This document shows, one piece after another, positions 36,360 through 54,576 of a DNA stretch of 64,000 nt (its first letter is position 1; every line of letters starts with the position of its first letter). The position numbers were made by a program, and so were the translations under genes. This stretch comes from Angiostrongylus vasorum (lineage: Eukaryota > Nematoda > Chromadorea > Rhabditida > Metastrongylidae). The stretch is from positions 350,001 through 414,000 of the forward strand of contig JADANN010000397.1 of NCBI GenBank assembly GCA_018806985.1. Reading direction: 5' to 3'. The notes under the pieces are model-generated. The model made no database searches. It saw only the letters and a list, made by a program, of their open reading frames with translations, and was not told the DNA's origin.

Positions 36360-36747
36360 CTTCCAAAGGTTTAGCGTCTCATCGTAGCTGGGTGTTGTTG
36401 GATGTCAGATGGTATAGACAGAGGGAGGAATCATCTCTCCGACAATGTCTCCCAAGCTAAGAAATAATCCGGCGTTTCTATCAGGAAGCCCAGCTAAGAT
36501 TAAACCAATACCAGCATCCACCACCGTCCTGGTGTCAAGCTAGTGCATGGTGGCAATTTCCTCTCTGATCCACAAGGGCGGCGACTGCATGTGGTGGTGA
36601 CGGCATGGGGCAGACTTTGACTGGGCTATCCTTGGGACTCCAGGGAATTACGATGGCTAAGCCAGAAAATTCCCATAGAATGAAAAATTATGCTGGGGCC
36701 CGCATAACTATTGAAGACGAGCCGTCCAAGTATCTAAGTAAGTAAGT
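36360..36747 (+). repeat. Family B repeat
   Basis: Starts CTTCCAAAGGTTTAGCGTCT and ends GTATCTAAGTAAGTAAGT. It lies downstream of puf-9 and includes GATCCACAAGGGCGGCGACT. Confidence 0.75.
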
Positions 36748-38300
36748 CTGTGAATTGGAGGTCTTATTTAGTTTTCCGGGGTACGTGTAGATTCTGAATT
36801 TACAAGTTTGGATAGTGTTTTCTTTTCCTCTGGATACGCACCCTGTCCGCCAGTGGTCATTCTGTGAATGGCAATCGTTGCGGCTTATTCATATTTCGGT
36901 TTTCGCTGCTGATGAAGACACCTTCTGCTTGTAGAGAATTTCGGGTACGTGGCGTTGAAAGTGGTGTTTTCTCTGTGTCCATGCTTCCGGAGTTATAGTT
37001 CGATTTACCGAATACGGAAATAGTTTTGCATTGCAGAAAATGTTACATAGAGCATAGCTCTCGCCACTGTAGTTGCTCGAGTGAGTCTTTATTATCGATT
37101 GCCTTTTGAAATCATGTGACCTGACCACATTACTGGGCTTTCGAAATTGGAGGAAATAGGCTGTTCAAATTCATGGTGATGGTGGTGCTAAAAGGTAAAT
37201 GAGAATGAATAGAGGTCTAGGTGATTCTTGTCAACGTTGCATAGGATAGAATCTGCTGTCTGAATCCATGAGTTCTTGTAGTTAAATGGTTTATGTCTTC
37301 CCAACGGTTTACCTCCTCATAGTGGCTGGGTGTTCCTGGGTGTCGGGCTGCGTTATACAGAGGGAGATTCATCCTCCTGGCAAGGTCTGCCAAGCTGAAG
37401 AGCCTGCCATTTCCACCAGGAAGCCCAGCTAAAAGTAATCCAATACCAGGATCTGTAACCGTTCTGGTACCAAACTAGTCGCGGTGGCAAATCTCCCGCA
37501 GATTCACAAGGGCGACAACTGCTTGCGGTAGTGACCTGGTGCAGACTTTGGCCTGGCTGACCTCGGAACTCCAGAGAAACTGCAATGGCTAAACCAGCAA
37601 AACTCTGAAAAGTGGAGATTATGCTGGAGCCCGTGGAACCAGTGAGAGCGGGCCATTCAAGTATCCAAGTAATTGGTTTACATAACAGGATTTCTCACCC
37701 CTGGTTAAAACCCTCGACCACGCTGCAACTCAAGTCCAAAATCCCACTGAATACTCTGTGTAGACGATTAATGCTGGAATGAAAAGGTAGACAGGAGTGA
37801 ATAAAGGTCTGGATAGTTTTTTGCGGCTTAATATGGGGTGGAAGATATGAATAGCTGTTTGTTTCCCACCATCGACTTCTCACTAGACGCTGATTGTTGC
37901 CAACAATAAGCAGCAGTCTGTGAACCCGTGAACTTTGCCTGTTCTAATTGCCCTATCTAACAGTACTTGTTATCCTTGATCTGAGAACCTCGGACAAGGC
38001 TAGAGCCTACTCATGGGACGTGGTGGTTCAACGATGTATGGTTTATTTCGTTGTCAGAGTGAAAATGTAGAGGAGAATGAATGTTTGCGGATGGTTCGGT
38101 ATGAGATGTTCTCCAATGACTGGTTATATTTACAAGCTGTATTGGTTGGGGACGTCTTCCTTCACATACAAAAGAACCCTTTGTGCCGTACATGTGTATT
38201 TCGATTATCCCTTCATATACCATTCTTCGTAGAGCACCTCTATATATTCGGTCGTATAGAGTTGGTTTATATAATTAAAAACTTCGAAGACTATTATTTT
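36748..38300. other. Interval between puf-9 and pges-2 with diverged internal repeats
   Basis: Besides the family B copy at 37296, three loosely similar segments (about 37185, 37770 and 38055) share a GGTAGA-like, GAATGAAT-like order (for example AATGAAAAGGTAGACAGGAG and GTGAAAATGTAGAGGAGAAT). They may be remnants of one duplicated element. The first pges-2 exon and promoter should lie here but were not found. Confidence 0.3.
37296..37672 (+). repeat. Family B repeat
   Basis: Starts CTTCCCAACGGTTTACCTCC and ends GTATCCAAGTAATTGG. This is the second family B copy within 1 kb in the puf-9/pges-2 interval, in the same orientation as the first. Confidence 0.75.
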
Positions 38301-38340
38301 TAGGAATGAGGGTAGGAAAAACAACTAGCTGTTGCTGCAG

Positions 38341-43842
<5,502 letters not shown>

Positions 43843-44024
43843 AAGTCTAATATTGAGTAATGAACTGGTTTTTCAATGCATATGTTTGGTCAATTTATTG
43901 GCAGACTTCTATTAGTCTGCTCATTACTTCCTAGGCTTCCCACCTCATTGTACAGAACAATTTCGTTTTTTTTTTCTTTTTTGTTCCTTTTCTTTCATTG
44001 GTGAGTTGATACGAGAGTGATAAA

Positions 44025-44110
44025 GGACGTTATTCGGCTGTCGTTTCGGCACTTTCGTCTTCTTCAGAGCCGAAGTGATTCGAGTTAATTAATAGCAGTT
44101 CTTCAGTCTT
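44025..44110 (+). repeat. Family D motif, solo
   Basis: GCTGTCGTTTCGGCACTTTC then GTCTTCTTCAGAGCC and GATTCGAGTTAATT, the same layout as the copies at 12.2 and 20.6 kb. It lies just downstream of pges-2. Confidence 0.5.
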
Positions 44111-44351
44111 CCGACGTGGATCGTCGTGATCGCATCTGGTCGAATCACCTCTTCGTGCGGTGTCTCATTGAATTCGACTCGCTGCGATCACGAAGGCCCA
44201 AATCTGAAGATCGAATCATTGTAAGCAATCGAGTCGAATCAATTCGACTCCTAGGAATGCGAAAGCCCCGAAAATTATCCGAATGACATCTTTCATCAGC
44301 GTCGGGTAAGCTTATCAATGGAAGAGAGTACATCGGTTATCGTTAACGAGG

Positions 44352-44807
44352 TTAACTGAAGGCCGATTTTTTAAAATGTTGCTTCTGTTTCGTTTTTTCT
44401 GAAGAGTTTCTTCTAATTAATGTTTTGTAGCTTAAAACTGTAGGAATGAACTTAGTGATTTTTTTAAAAATCGATATTGGTTTCTCGTTTATCGCGTTTA
44501 CGGTTATGGTTATCAAAGTACTCAAGTTGTCGTGTGTGTTTTGAAGCGTTATTAGCATATGGTAGTAATTGCTGTCTCGTAGTCTGTTATACATTTTCAT
44601 TAATGATTTCCAGTCTTCGTTCCTCATTTTATTTGTTAAGTGTTGGTATTGTGTACTGCCTCTGCAATTGTGCTTCATCTGCTCAATATGTGTTGTGCGG
44701 AAAGAGGCAGTGCTGTCACTGTGCTGTCGGATTAGCTCTGTTTTGTTTTGTACTAGAATAAAGATAGAATAGGAGACGTGATATTGTGTGTGTTGATGGA
44801 GTGACAA
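44352..44807 (-). other. 151-codon open frame on the - strand, function unknown
   Basis: This is the longest uninterrupted - strand ATG frame outside the RTE relics, downstream of pges-2 and convergent with it. It reads basic and Asn/Thr/Ile-rich (for example NKMRNEDWKSLMKMYNRLRD) and shows no recognisable motif. Nematode single-exon genes of this size exist, but AT-rich sequence also yields such frames by chance, and the segment overlaps the probable pges-2 3' region (AATAAA at about 44756). Confidence 0.15.
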
Positions 44808-47800
44808 TATTCGTCCCTTTTTTTCTTTGCTATATTCTGAAAATGGCTCTGCACTTATATAAGGTGACGTAGATCGCTTTGATGGTTGTCGCTATTTCTG
44901 TAGGAAGGACCTTCCTCATCCGCGCAAAGCCGGGGCTGCTTAACGTTGTAATGAATCTCGTTAGTCCTAGTACACTTCACATTTGTTTCGTCCTTCGTGG
45001 AGCATCATTTATGCTCATGGTGTGCTCCGTTCATGTTGACGTGTTTGCATTGAGCGATCGATAAATCGCTTTCATGTGTGGATATAAGTTATTGATGTGA
45101 ACCAAAAGTAATTACGTTGGCTGATCTTGTTCCTTGTTGAAATGTAGTTATATCCCCCTTAGGGTCAAGTGTACTGTTCTCATCTGATCCATGTGTTATC
45201 AACTTTTCTCTGATAACTGTCCCTTCATTTTCCCCTCTGAGTATATATTTTCTTGGATCTTGAAGATGAGAAATTTCCCGAAAATGTGATGACAGAGCCC
45301 TCGCTAAAGTTGCATGTTTCTTTTCGAAGTTTAGGAGACTTCCAAATAGCTGATGCGTAAAATTTGCGGCATGGTTATGTCGAGTCTCAGCTGCATAGCA
45401 AAATGATAGGAGGACCGTCGAAAGGTGAGCGCAGGTTTTGGGTCAATTAGTCGATCGGAAATATGACGACATCGTGGCCAAAAAAGAGCGTTTGGCATTT
45501 GTTTCCATCAATCTGTCGTCAAGGTGAAGTGAAGGTGAACGCACTAAGTGGTGTTTCTCTTTCATCGAAATGAGAAGGGATTAGTGGAAACACTGCCAAT
45601 GGGTTTAGAGTATTTGGGTGGAGTAGATAGATTCCTTGGTCCACAACCTACAACATCGATCAGCACGGCAGCGGTTTCGATGTTTAGATAAAAACCAGTA
45701 GTAGCCTTCAGAGACATATACACCTTGAGACATGCCTGAGTGTTATCCCCACAGCAGGATCTATGTGGGAAATCATGCGTACTCAGTAAGTTGGATCTCA
45801 TATTAAGTCTCCAATTTGTCATAGCCCATATATAATGTTAATTAGGAGCTTGTGTAGCATGCATATCATGCAGCTTGTGTGGTATTCTTGAAAAAACTTT
45901 TCGACTGCACTTTCTAGCTTAAAGAAAGTTGTTCTTCCTGCTGTTTGGTCCTATAAGCATGCACTTATTCATGGTTTTAATCTAGATTCGGGCATCAGTG
46001 GAAAGAATCTCGGTTGGAAAATATTTCTCCAACAGGGATTTCGGAGAATGGTATGGGGGCTTGTGGAACAAAGCACAACAGAATATAGCAGAACATTGTA
46101 GCCAATTCCATATCGTGGTTGGAAGATTAGATTCTTTCACCTCCCTAAAAGCCCATGTGTAAGGACTTCTTTCTCGAGTCCACATATGGTTTAACTCTGC
46201 TTATGTTTAATTTTCTTCTTTCACGTACCCCGCATTCTATGTACTGGAGTTGATTTATTGTTCTTTGTCTGCAATTCCCAATGAACCTTGTCAGAACGTC
46301 TTCAGGTCATCACCATTTGCAATCACTTCTCTGGGTGCACTGGAACGGTGTTTGTCACATTTGCGAATAGGTTGCTGCGACAACGGAGATCATTTCTGGT
46401 ATTGGTTTATTCTTAAGTACGTAGAATTATACTTACACAGGTTTAGAAGATATTTGTTACCGAATTTTTAACTCCATCTTATAGATTTCTCTTTGAAGAC
46501 AATTTTGTAGTACAATCACAATGATGCTGAGGTATTTGCGAAATTCAGAACTACAGATGAGCTTCAGTGCACCACTGGCGCCCTTGCTTTGCATTTTTTG
46601 CAATTATCTAAGCATAATTATACTTGAATTTCTCATAATACCCTTCTTTGAAGAAAATGCTAAGCGGTTAATAAAAAAGCTGAACAATTTTGTAATAGCT
46701 ATGGAAATGCGTCCAAACTTCCCTCATTGTAGAACGCCTAGTGTATCTGGCAGCTTTGACAAACAACTCACTTAGTCCAGTGAGTTTTTTCGGTACCCCC
46801 AACCATATAAGGAAGAAATTTTGTAGATTATTTATTACATTCTATTTATATCTATTTATATGTAATGTGTCTCAATTCTATTATTATGGAAGTTATGGGA
46901 GTTCCTTCTTTTCCATTTGCTGCTAGGTGTAATCTTTGCATGGACGATGCACTAATCGATTCCTTAAGAAAACTACAATGTGGAGATTTGAAATAAGCAC
47001 CACCTGTCCAAGGGTTACAAGAATGCCTTGTCAGATGAAGATCTTTGTCTCGTACGTTTAGGTGATTCTCATATCAAGCAATAATTCTGCTTCTTCTCCG
47101 AAATTGAACAGAAAGACGCGTTCTATCTTTGCTTTGGTCGCGTATCCAAACTTCCGGCCTTTTATTCCGTTGTTTTAACTCCACTTTAAACGTTTGAAAA
47201 GGAATTTGTTGGATGATTTTTCGTTGGTCGTCACTTCCTACATGTTCATAATGATGAGCAGCAAATGTTGACGCATCAGTGGAGGTTGAAGACGGGAGAT
47301 GGCAAAGTGAAATTACAGCTATATGTATGAGTAGACATAATGCCTAATGGGTATGTGTGCAACAAAGCTTATACCATCCTCACTTCTGAACGAGACCTTT
47401 TCTCCGCGGATAATAAGGGCCACGTAATTACGTCGGCGCATTCCGGTCTTATTGCTCTTGGTTTCCGGGCCGGACGATTGTGTAGTCTTTAGGGCGTCGT
47501 CGAAGGAGGCAGTTCTGTTACTTATAAATGGGAAGCATAAAAAGGCTAGAATATTTTCAGCCTCACACCACTAGCTTATGTGTCATAGTGTCGTCAGTAA
47601 ACTAATCTGACCTCCTCGATGACGTGAAGCAAATGGAATGTAAAGCATTCAGCATTGAGCAACTCCTGACGGAACGACCACGTCTTCATCTTCATTAAGT
47701 AACCATGGGATACTTACCGAACTCCTTTATAGCGTAGACATACTGCTAGTCGGGCTCAGCTGGGATGGTCGTTCAGAAACTGTGAACTCTTCGGTGCATC

Positions 47801-47824
47801 GCATTTCGACACTCACAAATACCT
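44808..47824. other. Unassigned, no gene supported
   Basis: The - strand frames at 45562-45822 and 45982-46185 and the + frame at 46250-46471 have no motif or splice context. A family C end fragment lies at 46505. Confidence 0.4.
46505..46560 (+). repeat. Family C end fragment
   Basis: CAATCACAATGATGCTGAGG followed by TATTTGCGAAATTC matches the family C end. The rest of the element is absent. Confidence 0.4.
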
Positions 47825-48015
47825 TATCCACGATCAGGCAGTGGAAGTGATTGAATGCATAATGCATAATTAGATTATACGTTATTTTGCCGGAGTGCGC
47901 CGTTCTGTCAAGTGTTTGTTGCCCTCCCAAGCGGGTATGGTACCAATTTGCTTGTCGTCAATGTGTCAGGCCTAATATACCAGAGGCGCAAGTTCGAACT
48001 AACGATCTTATGTGT
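47825..48015 (-). mobile_element. Probable diverged SINE family A copy
   Basis: GTGGAAGTGATTGAATGCAT and the later GGTATGGTACCAATTTGCTT match conserved segments of family A in the same order and orientation, with poor identity between them. Confidence 0.3.
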
Positions 48016-48738
48016 TTTAGAGGACATCTTTAAGCTGTGCGCTATACGCTACTCTAAGTTATATTTATTGTAGTTTGCTAATTTGAACGGTTTCAAACAA
48101 ACACAGATACGCTCAAGAAAAAAAGGGGTATTATTGCTCACACGTCGTATTAATGGTTCTAACCGCGCTTATTGGTCTGTCTCTAACCGCTCGTTTTCCC
48201 ATATAGAATGGAGGAGGGGAGTGTGTGTACGCTTCAAATCGATTGCACCACATCCACCGACCGGGTCTCCACATCATTCCACTCCATATTTTTTGTATCG
48301 TTTATAGCCATATTTAAGCATTCTGAATGTGTATGAATTTCTTTGCCTTTGCTACAATCTGCTAAATGTTCGCTTTAATACTACGCAACTGCCACACATT
48401 CATTTCTTATACGTAGCCACCTTGTTTGTGACGTTTGTTTTCTGTCTGTGTTCTCTCCTATACGACTCGTTATTTAGCTATTCAATTATTTGTTTACTTA
48501 CGCATCTATTTACGTGACCTATATTAACATATTATGGGATCCAGGCACCTATACTATTTTAACTTCGTCGTCATGCATTTTTCTTCTAAAAAGGTCCTCG
48601 GATTTTTACGTGTGAGTTCGGACATTACTCAAGGATATTTTATCTTCTTTATGAATACTGTTTTACCGCGATCAAGTCGACCGCCTTTGGAATCTTAGAA
48701 TAGTCGTGCTAGGGTGTTCCTAGTACTTTTCCTTTCGA

Positions 48739-48835
48739 GGAAGCTTCCCAGATAAGTCTGGTGCCAATTCCCCCCATCCGAGAGGGATGGGAGTGTTAAA
48801 TGGCCTGTGAAGGGATCGGATCAGGGTATTGTGCG
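48739..48835 (-). mobile_element. Diverged SINE family A fragment
   Basis: CCCAGATAAGTCTGGTGCC and GAGAGGGATGGGAGTGTTAA match the family A body at reduced identity. The ends are lost. Confidence 0.45.
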
Positions 48836-48934
48836 TATCAAGCGGCATCGCTACCACTGTGCTTTCCGTTCCGGCATCTTTCAATCATTCCATTTGAATG
48901 GGATATTTTACTCACGTTTTCTGAAGACTGCGTT

Positions 48935-49003
48935 ATGGCAAAAAACGCCATAAACCTTATGCTTACGATGAGTGAATACGATTTGCTATCGTCTATGGCA
49001 AGG
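48935..49003 (+). other. Possible short initial exon, MAKNAINLMLTMSEYDLL
   Basis: An ATG at 48935 opens 23 codons without a stop before a possible GTAGTT donor. Composition is protein-like, but the donor is weak and no continuing exon was established. An exon-like stretch after the acceptor at about 50420 (RMRGMRSNRKPMFLSRSCLE) would need a different phase and stops soon after. Recorded as a low-confidence lead. Confidence 0.12.
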
Positions 49004-49649
49004 GTAGTTTTTACATCATTTTAACGTTCTTGTGTTATTCACTAATTGTATATTGAGAATCACATTCGAGAAGAGTTTAACACCATGGCCGTTTATTCAA
49101 GCTATATTCCACCTAATCACTATGTGATTACATCGGTCTTCGGTGAAGCTTCCGTATTGTTGACACTTCAGCTGAACTGACGCCATCCTGAACTCGTTTT
49201 TAGTGCAAAGGCCATAAATTGTGGTAAAAACTGGGGTTGTAACGTTTTAGAACATAAAAAATATGAAGTTCGTCATGCCTTTAGTGGTGAAAACTTGTAG
49301 GCACAAATGAGCTGTTACTCAGGTATTGCCTCCTTTTGGCTTAAAACATTCGAAAGTTCACAATTTGCTTAAATAATTTTAAAACACATTTCACTAACAT
49401 CTAAAGTTAACTTTCAAAGAGGTTCTAGAAGATGAAATGTCGCATGGAGAACATGAAACTTTAGGGACCTGGGAAGTGAACGATTAAAAAGAAAACATAG
49501 GGCGCATAGGTATAGAACAGTAAGCAATGACAAAAATGAAAACCGTGCCTTTGGCCTTCTTGGTCGTTTTCCGATTTTATTGTATCATTTAATGTTAATT
49601 TTATCCCACGATTGGTTTTCTACTAACCTCGGAATTGATCAACTAATTC

Positions 49650-50065
49650 TTTATATTCTTGTTGAGCAAACATGAGGTGTTACTCTATTCTTTATTACGA
49701 TCAAGCTGATGTTTCGGCTGATTTTGTCTTCTTCAGAGCTTGGAAAGCTCAAGTTGACTGCAATTTAACCAACCAAACAGCTCCATAACCAAGCAGAGAA
49801 GACGCTAAACCAAAATTTCAATCACATTGAACACAGAATGGCTTCTCTGCACACTCACCGCTTTCAATGAGTCTTCCACTGAATATGTCACCTGGAGACC
49901 AACAGCACAGAATTCACATGGAAGCATAATGTGCCTCATGCATTAAAATAACAATCTTAAATGCTGTCGAATATCACGAGTGATTATGGGGAATTCCTCC
50001 TTGCGGCTCATCTTCGGATTCTTGGAATCAATCCAGATTGCCTCGAGAGTTTTACGCATTAATGT
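49650..50065 (+). repeat. Single arm of the family D repeat
   Basis: From TTCTTGTTGAGCAAACATGA through GATGTTTCGGCTGATTTTGT and CACTCACCGCTTTCAATGAG to GAATCAATCCAGATTGCCTC, it follows the left arm of the 59-kb palindrome along its whole length at lower identity, without the inverted partner. Confidence 0.75.
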
Positions 50066-50412
50066 TATTTCTATGATGACTAACATTCTGGGTCCTGTGA
50101 AGAAAAGAGTGGAAGTCATTCACTCTTTAGGTTAAAATTTTTCATTGAAATTAGATATTCCGATGAAATGGTGGGCATCGTTTACCTGCATGCTATAGAG
50201 ATTACTCTTTATAACATGAACAGTATTCTTCATCTTTATCTATGTTTATCTTAATCACATACTACAACATTCATCCTAGTACTTCCTGTTATGCCTTTTG
50301 TAGATAATTCTGCATATTTCATATGAAATGAACGTGTTACTGTTTCTGTGAGGATGAGGAATTAAGCGATCCTGTTATTTGCATTTTGTTCTACATGGTC
50401 AATTTCCTACAA

Positions 50413-50564
50413 CTATTTGTAGAATGCGTGGAATGCGTAGCAACCGCAAACCCATGTTCCTGTCTCGCAGCTGCCTGGAAAGAGCATGTAATCTCTTTGT
50501 ATCTCAACACATGCAGAACCCTGAAAACACTGATTAGGAATGATCACGCTATCTACCTTCGGCC
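50413..50564 (-). other. Possible cysteine-rich terminal exon on the - strand
   Basis: On the - strand a GTGTTTTCAG-like acceptor is followed by an open frame ending in TAG that reads GSACVEIQRDYMLFPGSCE then TGTWVCGCYAFHAFYK. Four cysteines within about 30 residues look like the end of a small secreted cysteine-rich domain. No upstream exon or signal peptide was found, so this may be chance. Confidence 0.18.
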
Positions 50565-50766
50565 GGTGTGCAGGAGTCGTTGTCATCCAATGAAATCGTT
50601 TATCTTCTTGGTCTTTCTCGCTCGTGTTCCCATGGCACCCAATCATAGTCTTGCACTATCGTTGCCTTGCAGTTGCTCCGTACTGCCTCAAATGTTCGTT
50701 GTGCATTGTTATCTTTGTTATCTTATTACTGTTTTAAGTTTTATACATAAAGGTCTGTTTACCTAA

Positions 50767-51779
50767 GTTCGAGACTCATTCTGCGGCAACCCAAAAAAGT
50801 CCGCACATATCAATTCATGGGAAGTTAAGCATTGTGTATTGAACTAACTCTACTGCCTCATTTTCGTATTCTATATTCCGCTGAACTGACTGGTACATTT
50901 GTTTCAATTGTCTTATTTAAGGAGCATTCTCTGCTGAAGTAGCTGAGGAACGTGGGTTGTGTTTACGAAGAATTTTCCTAGTTCTAGTTTTTTTCATTTA
51001 ATTTGCTGGTTTGACTCAATTTCCTTTGCTAACCCCCTAAAGTGCCGTTTTGAGGTCGTTGTGGTGAGCAGTCGTTGGGCTTTTCGCACGGGAGGTATTT
51101 TCACCACATTTCGGATAGGTTTCTTTCGCGATGCCGGCAGGAATTCCTAACATTGATTTCTCGTAAATGGTGTCTCCTGAATAAGAATGTTAAATTCATT
51201 CATAGTTTGGTCAACCGTGCTAGTGACTTGAACGTACATCGACATCGACATCGTACGTCGATGTTTTGATACCCAGCTATAATAGAATTGCAGCCATAAA
51301 GGAAGCAGTAGAGCACTGGGGCGAGGTTAGATCAAGGAACATTTAAAATAAATGTAAATCTACGCAACTATTCGTTGCTGCAACTTTATGGCCTTTCATT
51401 CATGAAAAAGAAAGGTTTCTTTGATATTTGGTGTTATTCACATTGAGAAGATTATTTAGTATTCACATGAGAAAACGCCGTTAGTGGCTACTCGGGTGCT
51501 TTTTCATTGAAGATTTCAGGCTTCATCTATAGATCAGTTAACTCTTGCTTTCTCCTTCTTCGTGTTTCTTTTCTTTTTCACTAAGCGCATGCGCTATCGG
51601 TTCTCTTCAGCTCATTGGTTTAGTCCTATCATTCTGTTGCTTTTGATAAAGCACACATTGTATCGTGTGCTGCGTTTTTTCTTATAGGTTTGAAAAACAT
51701 AGTTGGACCACTTTTATAAAGTAATAAACGAAAATTCACTGTTTTTCTTCGTTATGCAAATACGAGGTTGATATTATGG
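50767..51779. other. Unassigned
   Basis: Nothing recognised except an imperfect ACATCGAC/GTCGATGT inverted repeat near 51236-51265. Confidence 0.35.
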
Positions 51780-51970
51780 AATTTATTGGCATGCCATAGC
51801 TGACGTTTCGACGGTTTCTTCTTCTTCAGAGACGTTTTATTCTTTGCAAATATCGCCCATGCTTTACTCTGTGCGCCTGCTCTCCAAAAATTAATTGGAA
51901 TGCTTGCAAAGAACAAGATGGCCCTGAAGAAGGCGGAGCCGCCGAAACATCAGATATTATATGGCAATAA
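51780..51970. repeat. Short family D fold-back
   Basis: CATAGCTGACGTTTCGACGG with CTTCTTCTTCAGAG at 51795-51831 is answered by CCCTGAAGAAGGCGGAGCCG and CCGAAACATCAG at 51921-51953 on the opposite strand, with about 90 bases between them. Confidence 0.6.
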
Positions 51971-52262
51971 AAGGATAAAATAAAGGATAAAGCTCTCGGC
52001 GTTGATCAATCCCTGGGGGGATGCGCCGTGCATTCGACTTCATTAAACATCGTTTGGAGGTGATTGAATTCATATCTGGTCTTTACAATAACTCGCAGTG
52101 GCCTATCGATGTATCGAGCCAGTGCTGCTATCCTCCCAGACAAGTCTTCTAGCCACTTGCCGAACCCTGAGGGATGGAACGCTTGATCGTCCGTGGGCGC
52201 GGGAATCGATTCCACGTATGTGTTGCAGGGCGCCTCCGACCGCTGCACCACGCTCGCCCTGT
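51968..52262 (-). mobile_element. SINE family A copy
   Basis: Opens GGATAAAGCTCTCGGCGTTG and closes CACGCTCGCCC. It abuts the family D fold-back at 51780-51965. Confidence 0.8.
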
Positions 52263-52742
52263 TGTATGGTAATAAGTTCTACAATATCAATCCCGTGTTT
52301 GTTTAATGAGGAAAAACAGGGAATTATCAATCAATGGCGAGGTTAATGGAAAGTCGGTCTTGGGAATTGTTAAATAATAAGCGAAAATAATGAGTTTCTT
52401 ATCTCATCAATTAGTATTGATTGATAAAGCCGATTAGCTTCTTTCATTTTGTTAGTAGAAATTCTACCTGGGTTCCATTCCCAAAATTTTGCGTTTTTTT
52501 TTCATCTTTTCGTATTTTTTTACATGCTTCATGGGTGTTTCTGTTTATTTATTCGTTACGCAATGCGTTCATGTTCTACAAGAGGCTAATACTATAGTTT
52601 TAATTCCTCCTGTTATTGGTCCAAGTGACACACTCACATATTTTCTCTCCCAATTTAAGTAGTGATTTTTTATTTTTTCCTCTTTATGGCATCTCTTTCT
52701 TTAAGTAAGGAATTTTCTGTGATAAGATCTTTTCATTTTAGA

Positions 52743-53020
52743 ATGCGATGTGCCGTCTCTCGCGTGGCAAATTTGTTTAGGAAAGTCTATCCCATTGATT
52801 TATCACTGCCTCGTTGGTTTTATTCCACTAAGAATTCAGACCTGAGAGATGCGGACGCAGTTTTTAGACTTTTTATGAGTCGTTTAAATTTGCAGACTTC
52901 TGTGCTTCTGTTAGGGAACAGTTGTCTAGCTCCTCCAAAATGTTTCGCTGTCCATTCGTTTTAGTTGGTGATGATAATTCTTCTGTAGAATTCGTGTGGA
53001 ATTCTGGTCGCAGACGATCT
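52743..53020 (+). CDS. Candidate first two exons of a mitochondrially targeted protein (gene 2)
   Basis: An ATG lies one base after a strong acceptor (CATTTTAG, ending 52741), a layout seen where a spliced leader is added next to the start codon. The peptide opens MRCAVSRVANLFRKVYPIDL and continues through RWFYSTKNS: many Arg and hydroxylated residues and no acidic residue for about 20 positions, like a mitochondrial presequence. If the exon ends at 52878 (ATGA|GTCG), it joins in phase to 52965-53020 (GDDNSSVEFVWNSGRRS), which has a good GTAAGT donor. The product is not recognised. Whether it continues into the exons at 56548 and 57573 is inference, because linking exons were not found. Confidence 0.4.
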
Positions 53021-54576
53021 GTAAGTGGAGAGCTGAACAGTCGATAATAAGAGTATTATGGTTTTAGATCGATGGTAATTGCACTTCTAAGCCAGAATTT
53101 ACGAAACGGAACAGGGATTACGTCTGTATAGGGATTGCTTTGAATAGGGTGGCTGTGAAAGAACTTCATTTTGTTAGCTATTTGGACGGTTAAACGGCCG
53201 ATATCGCCATTCATATGGGCCACATCACCAGTTTTCTTTGTGTTGCATCATGACAATTGTCCTTAACGAGGTTGTTCAGTTTGTTTCGTGCTTAGCAACC
53301 TACTGCATAAGTTTTTGTATCTGAAGTCGTTAAAAAATATTAATGCAGCTGATTGACATGGGTGATCAAAATGCTTGTCCATCTTTATCGGTGATCCGTT
53401 CTGAAGAAAATGGGTTGCCATGAGTTCTTCTTCATCTTCCTCTCGTTCACCACCCGACACCTCTTTTCATCAATCAACCTGCCCACTGCCAACTCACCTC
53501 TGATGTAAATCTCGCAGAATCGCGAGAGTAAAAAAGTTTTTTCGAAAACTGGGCTGAAAAAGTTGATTGATATTGTATTGCCTCCGCAGACATCTCTCTA
53601 GCTCTTGTCCTTGTCATTTAGTTGTTAGACTTCTTCCTCCTTCAACGAAATTAGGATTGCCCTACCTCTTTTCTCGTCTTCGTCTAAATGTTTGTGGGCG
53701 TTCACTAAGCACCCAGAAGCACAACCAATAGCAGAGCGGAACAGCATACATCTTTAACTAATTCTTCATTGTACCAGCCCTTTTTTTTTAACACATTGGA
53801 AACGATGCGCATGGATTTAAATGCGATCCTGCTCAAAAGAACAATTCAGCTTGTCAAGCGTAGATATGAACAGCAGGGTCGTATTGAAATAACCATTCGA
53901 ATCTAAATATCCCCATCAATATTGTTCCCCGTAGGACACACGATTTCTTATTTTGCCACTAGAATTCTGGTGTTGTAGATCCCGAAAGTTTCCTTCCGCT
54001 TTTTTAGTCGAAGTTTGTGTCGTGAGTTGGCGAACAAGCCGTGTTTCATCCAAAAAGACGTGGTGGTCTCCAAAATGCATAGTTAACCCTTTCGTCTTCC
54101 TTGATTGTGTCAAAAACCTTTAAAAAATTTTTTCTTTTTCCATTTTCTGATTACTTGAACGACTAATAAATCTAAGATTAAAACATTGCCTAGAGAAAAT
54201 ATGTAAACTGTCGAAGAGATAGGATAAGAGCTCTTTTACAAATTTATCAATTTCCTCACGTTGTTAATTTGTCAAATATTTGGGTTATTGATGATTTATC
54301 GGCAGTTATCGGAAAAAAAGAGCGTTTCATCGTGATTACGTTCATCAAATGGATCGTGTTCTCATTTCGAAACGTTCAGCTTTTCTTCCGCTTTCCGGTT
54401 ACCTTACTAAAACCTTTGTACATTTTTTTCTTCAAGGATACCTTTTGATAAGATGGTTATATTTTTTGGTTGGCACAAATGCCCAACGGTTCACTGTCTA
54501 GTGGCGTCAGAGTGGCCATGAGCAGTTTCGACTAGGTGAGGTCATCCCAGTCACAGTCCATTTCCGCTCGCTTGGC
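53021..54576. other. Intron or intergenic DNA of candidate gene 2
   Basis: The - strand frame 53916-54113 (HFGDHHVFLDETRLVRQLTT) shares a DETRL word with a frame at 41500-41805, too little to call a common element. No exon is supported. Confidence 0.3.

Noticed and set aside
53916..54113. Mariner or other transposase relic
   Set aside because: Only a short DETRL word is shared with another frame (41500-41805). No catalytic DD(D/E) pattern or terminal repeats were seen.
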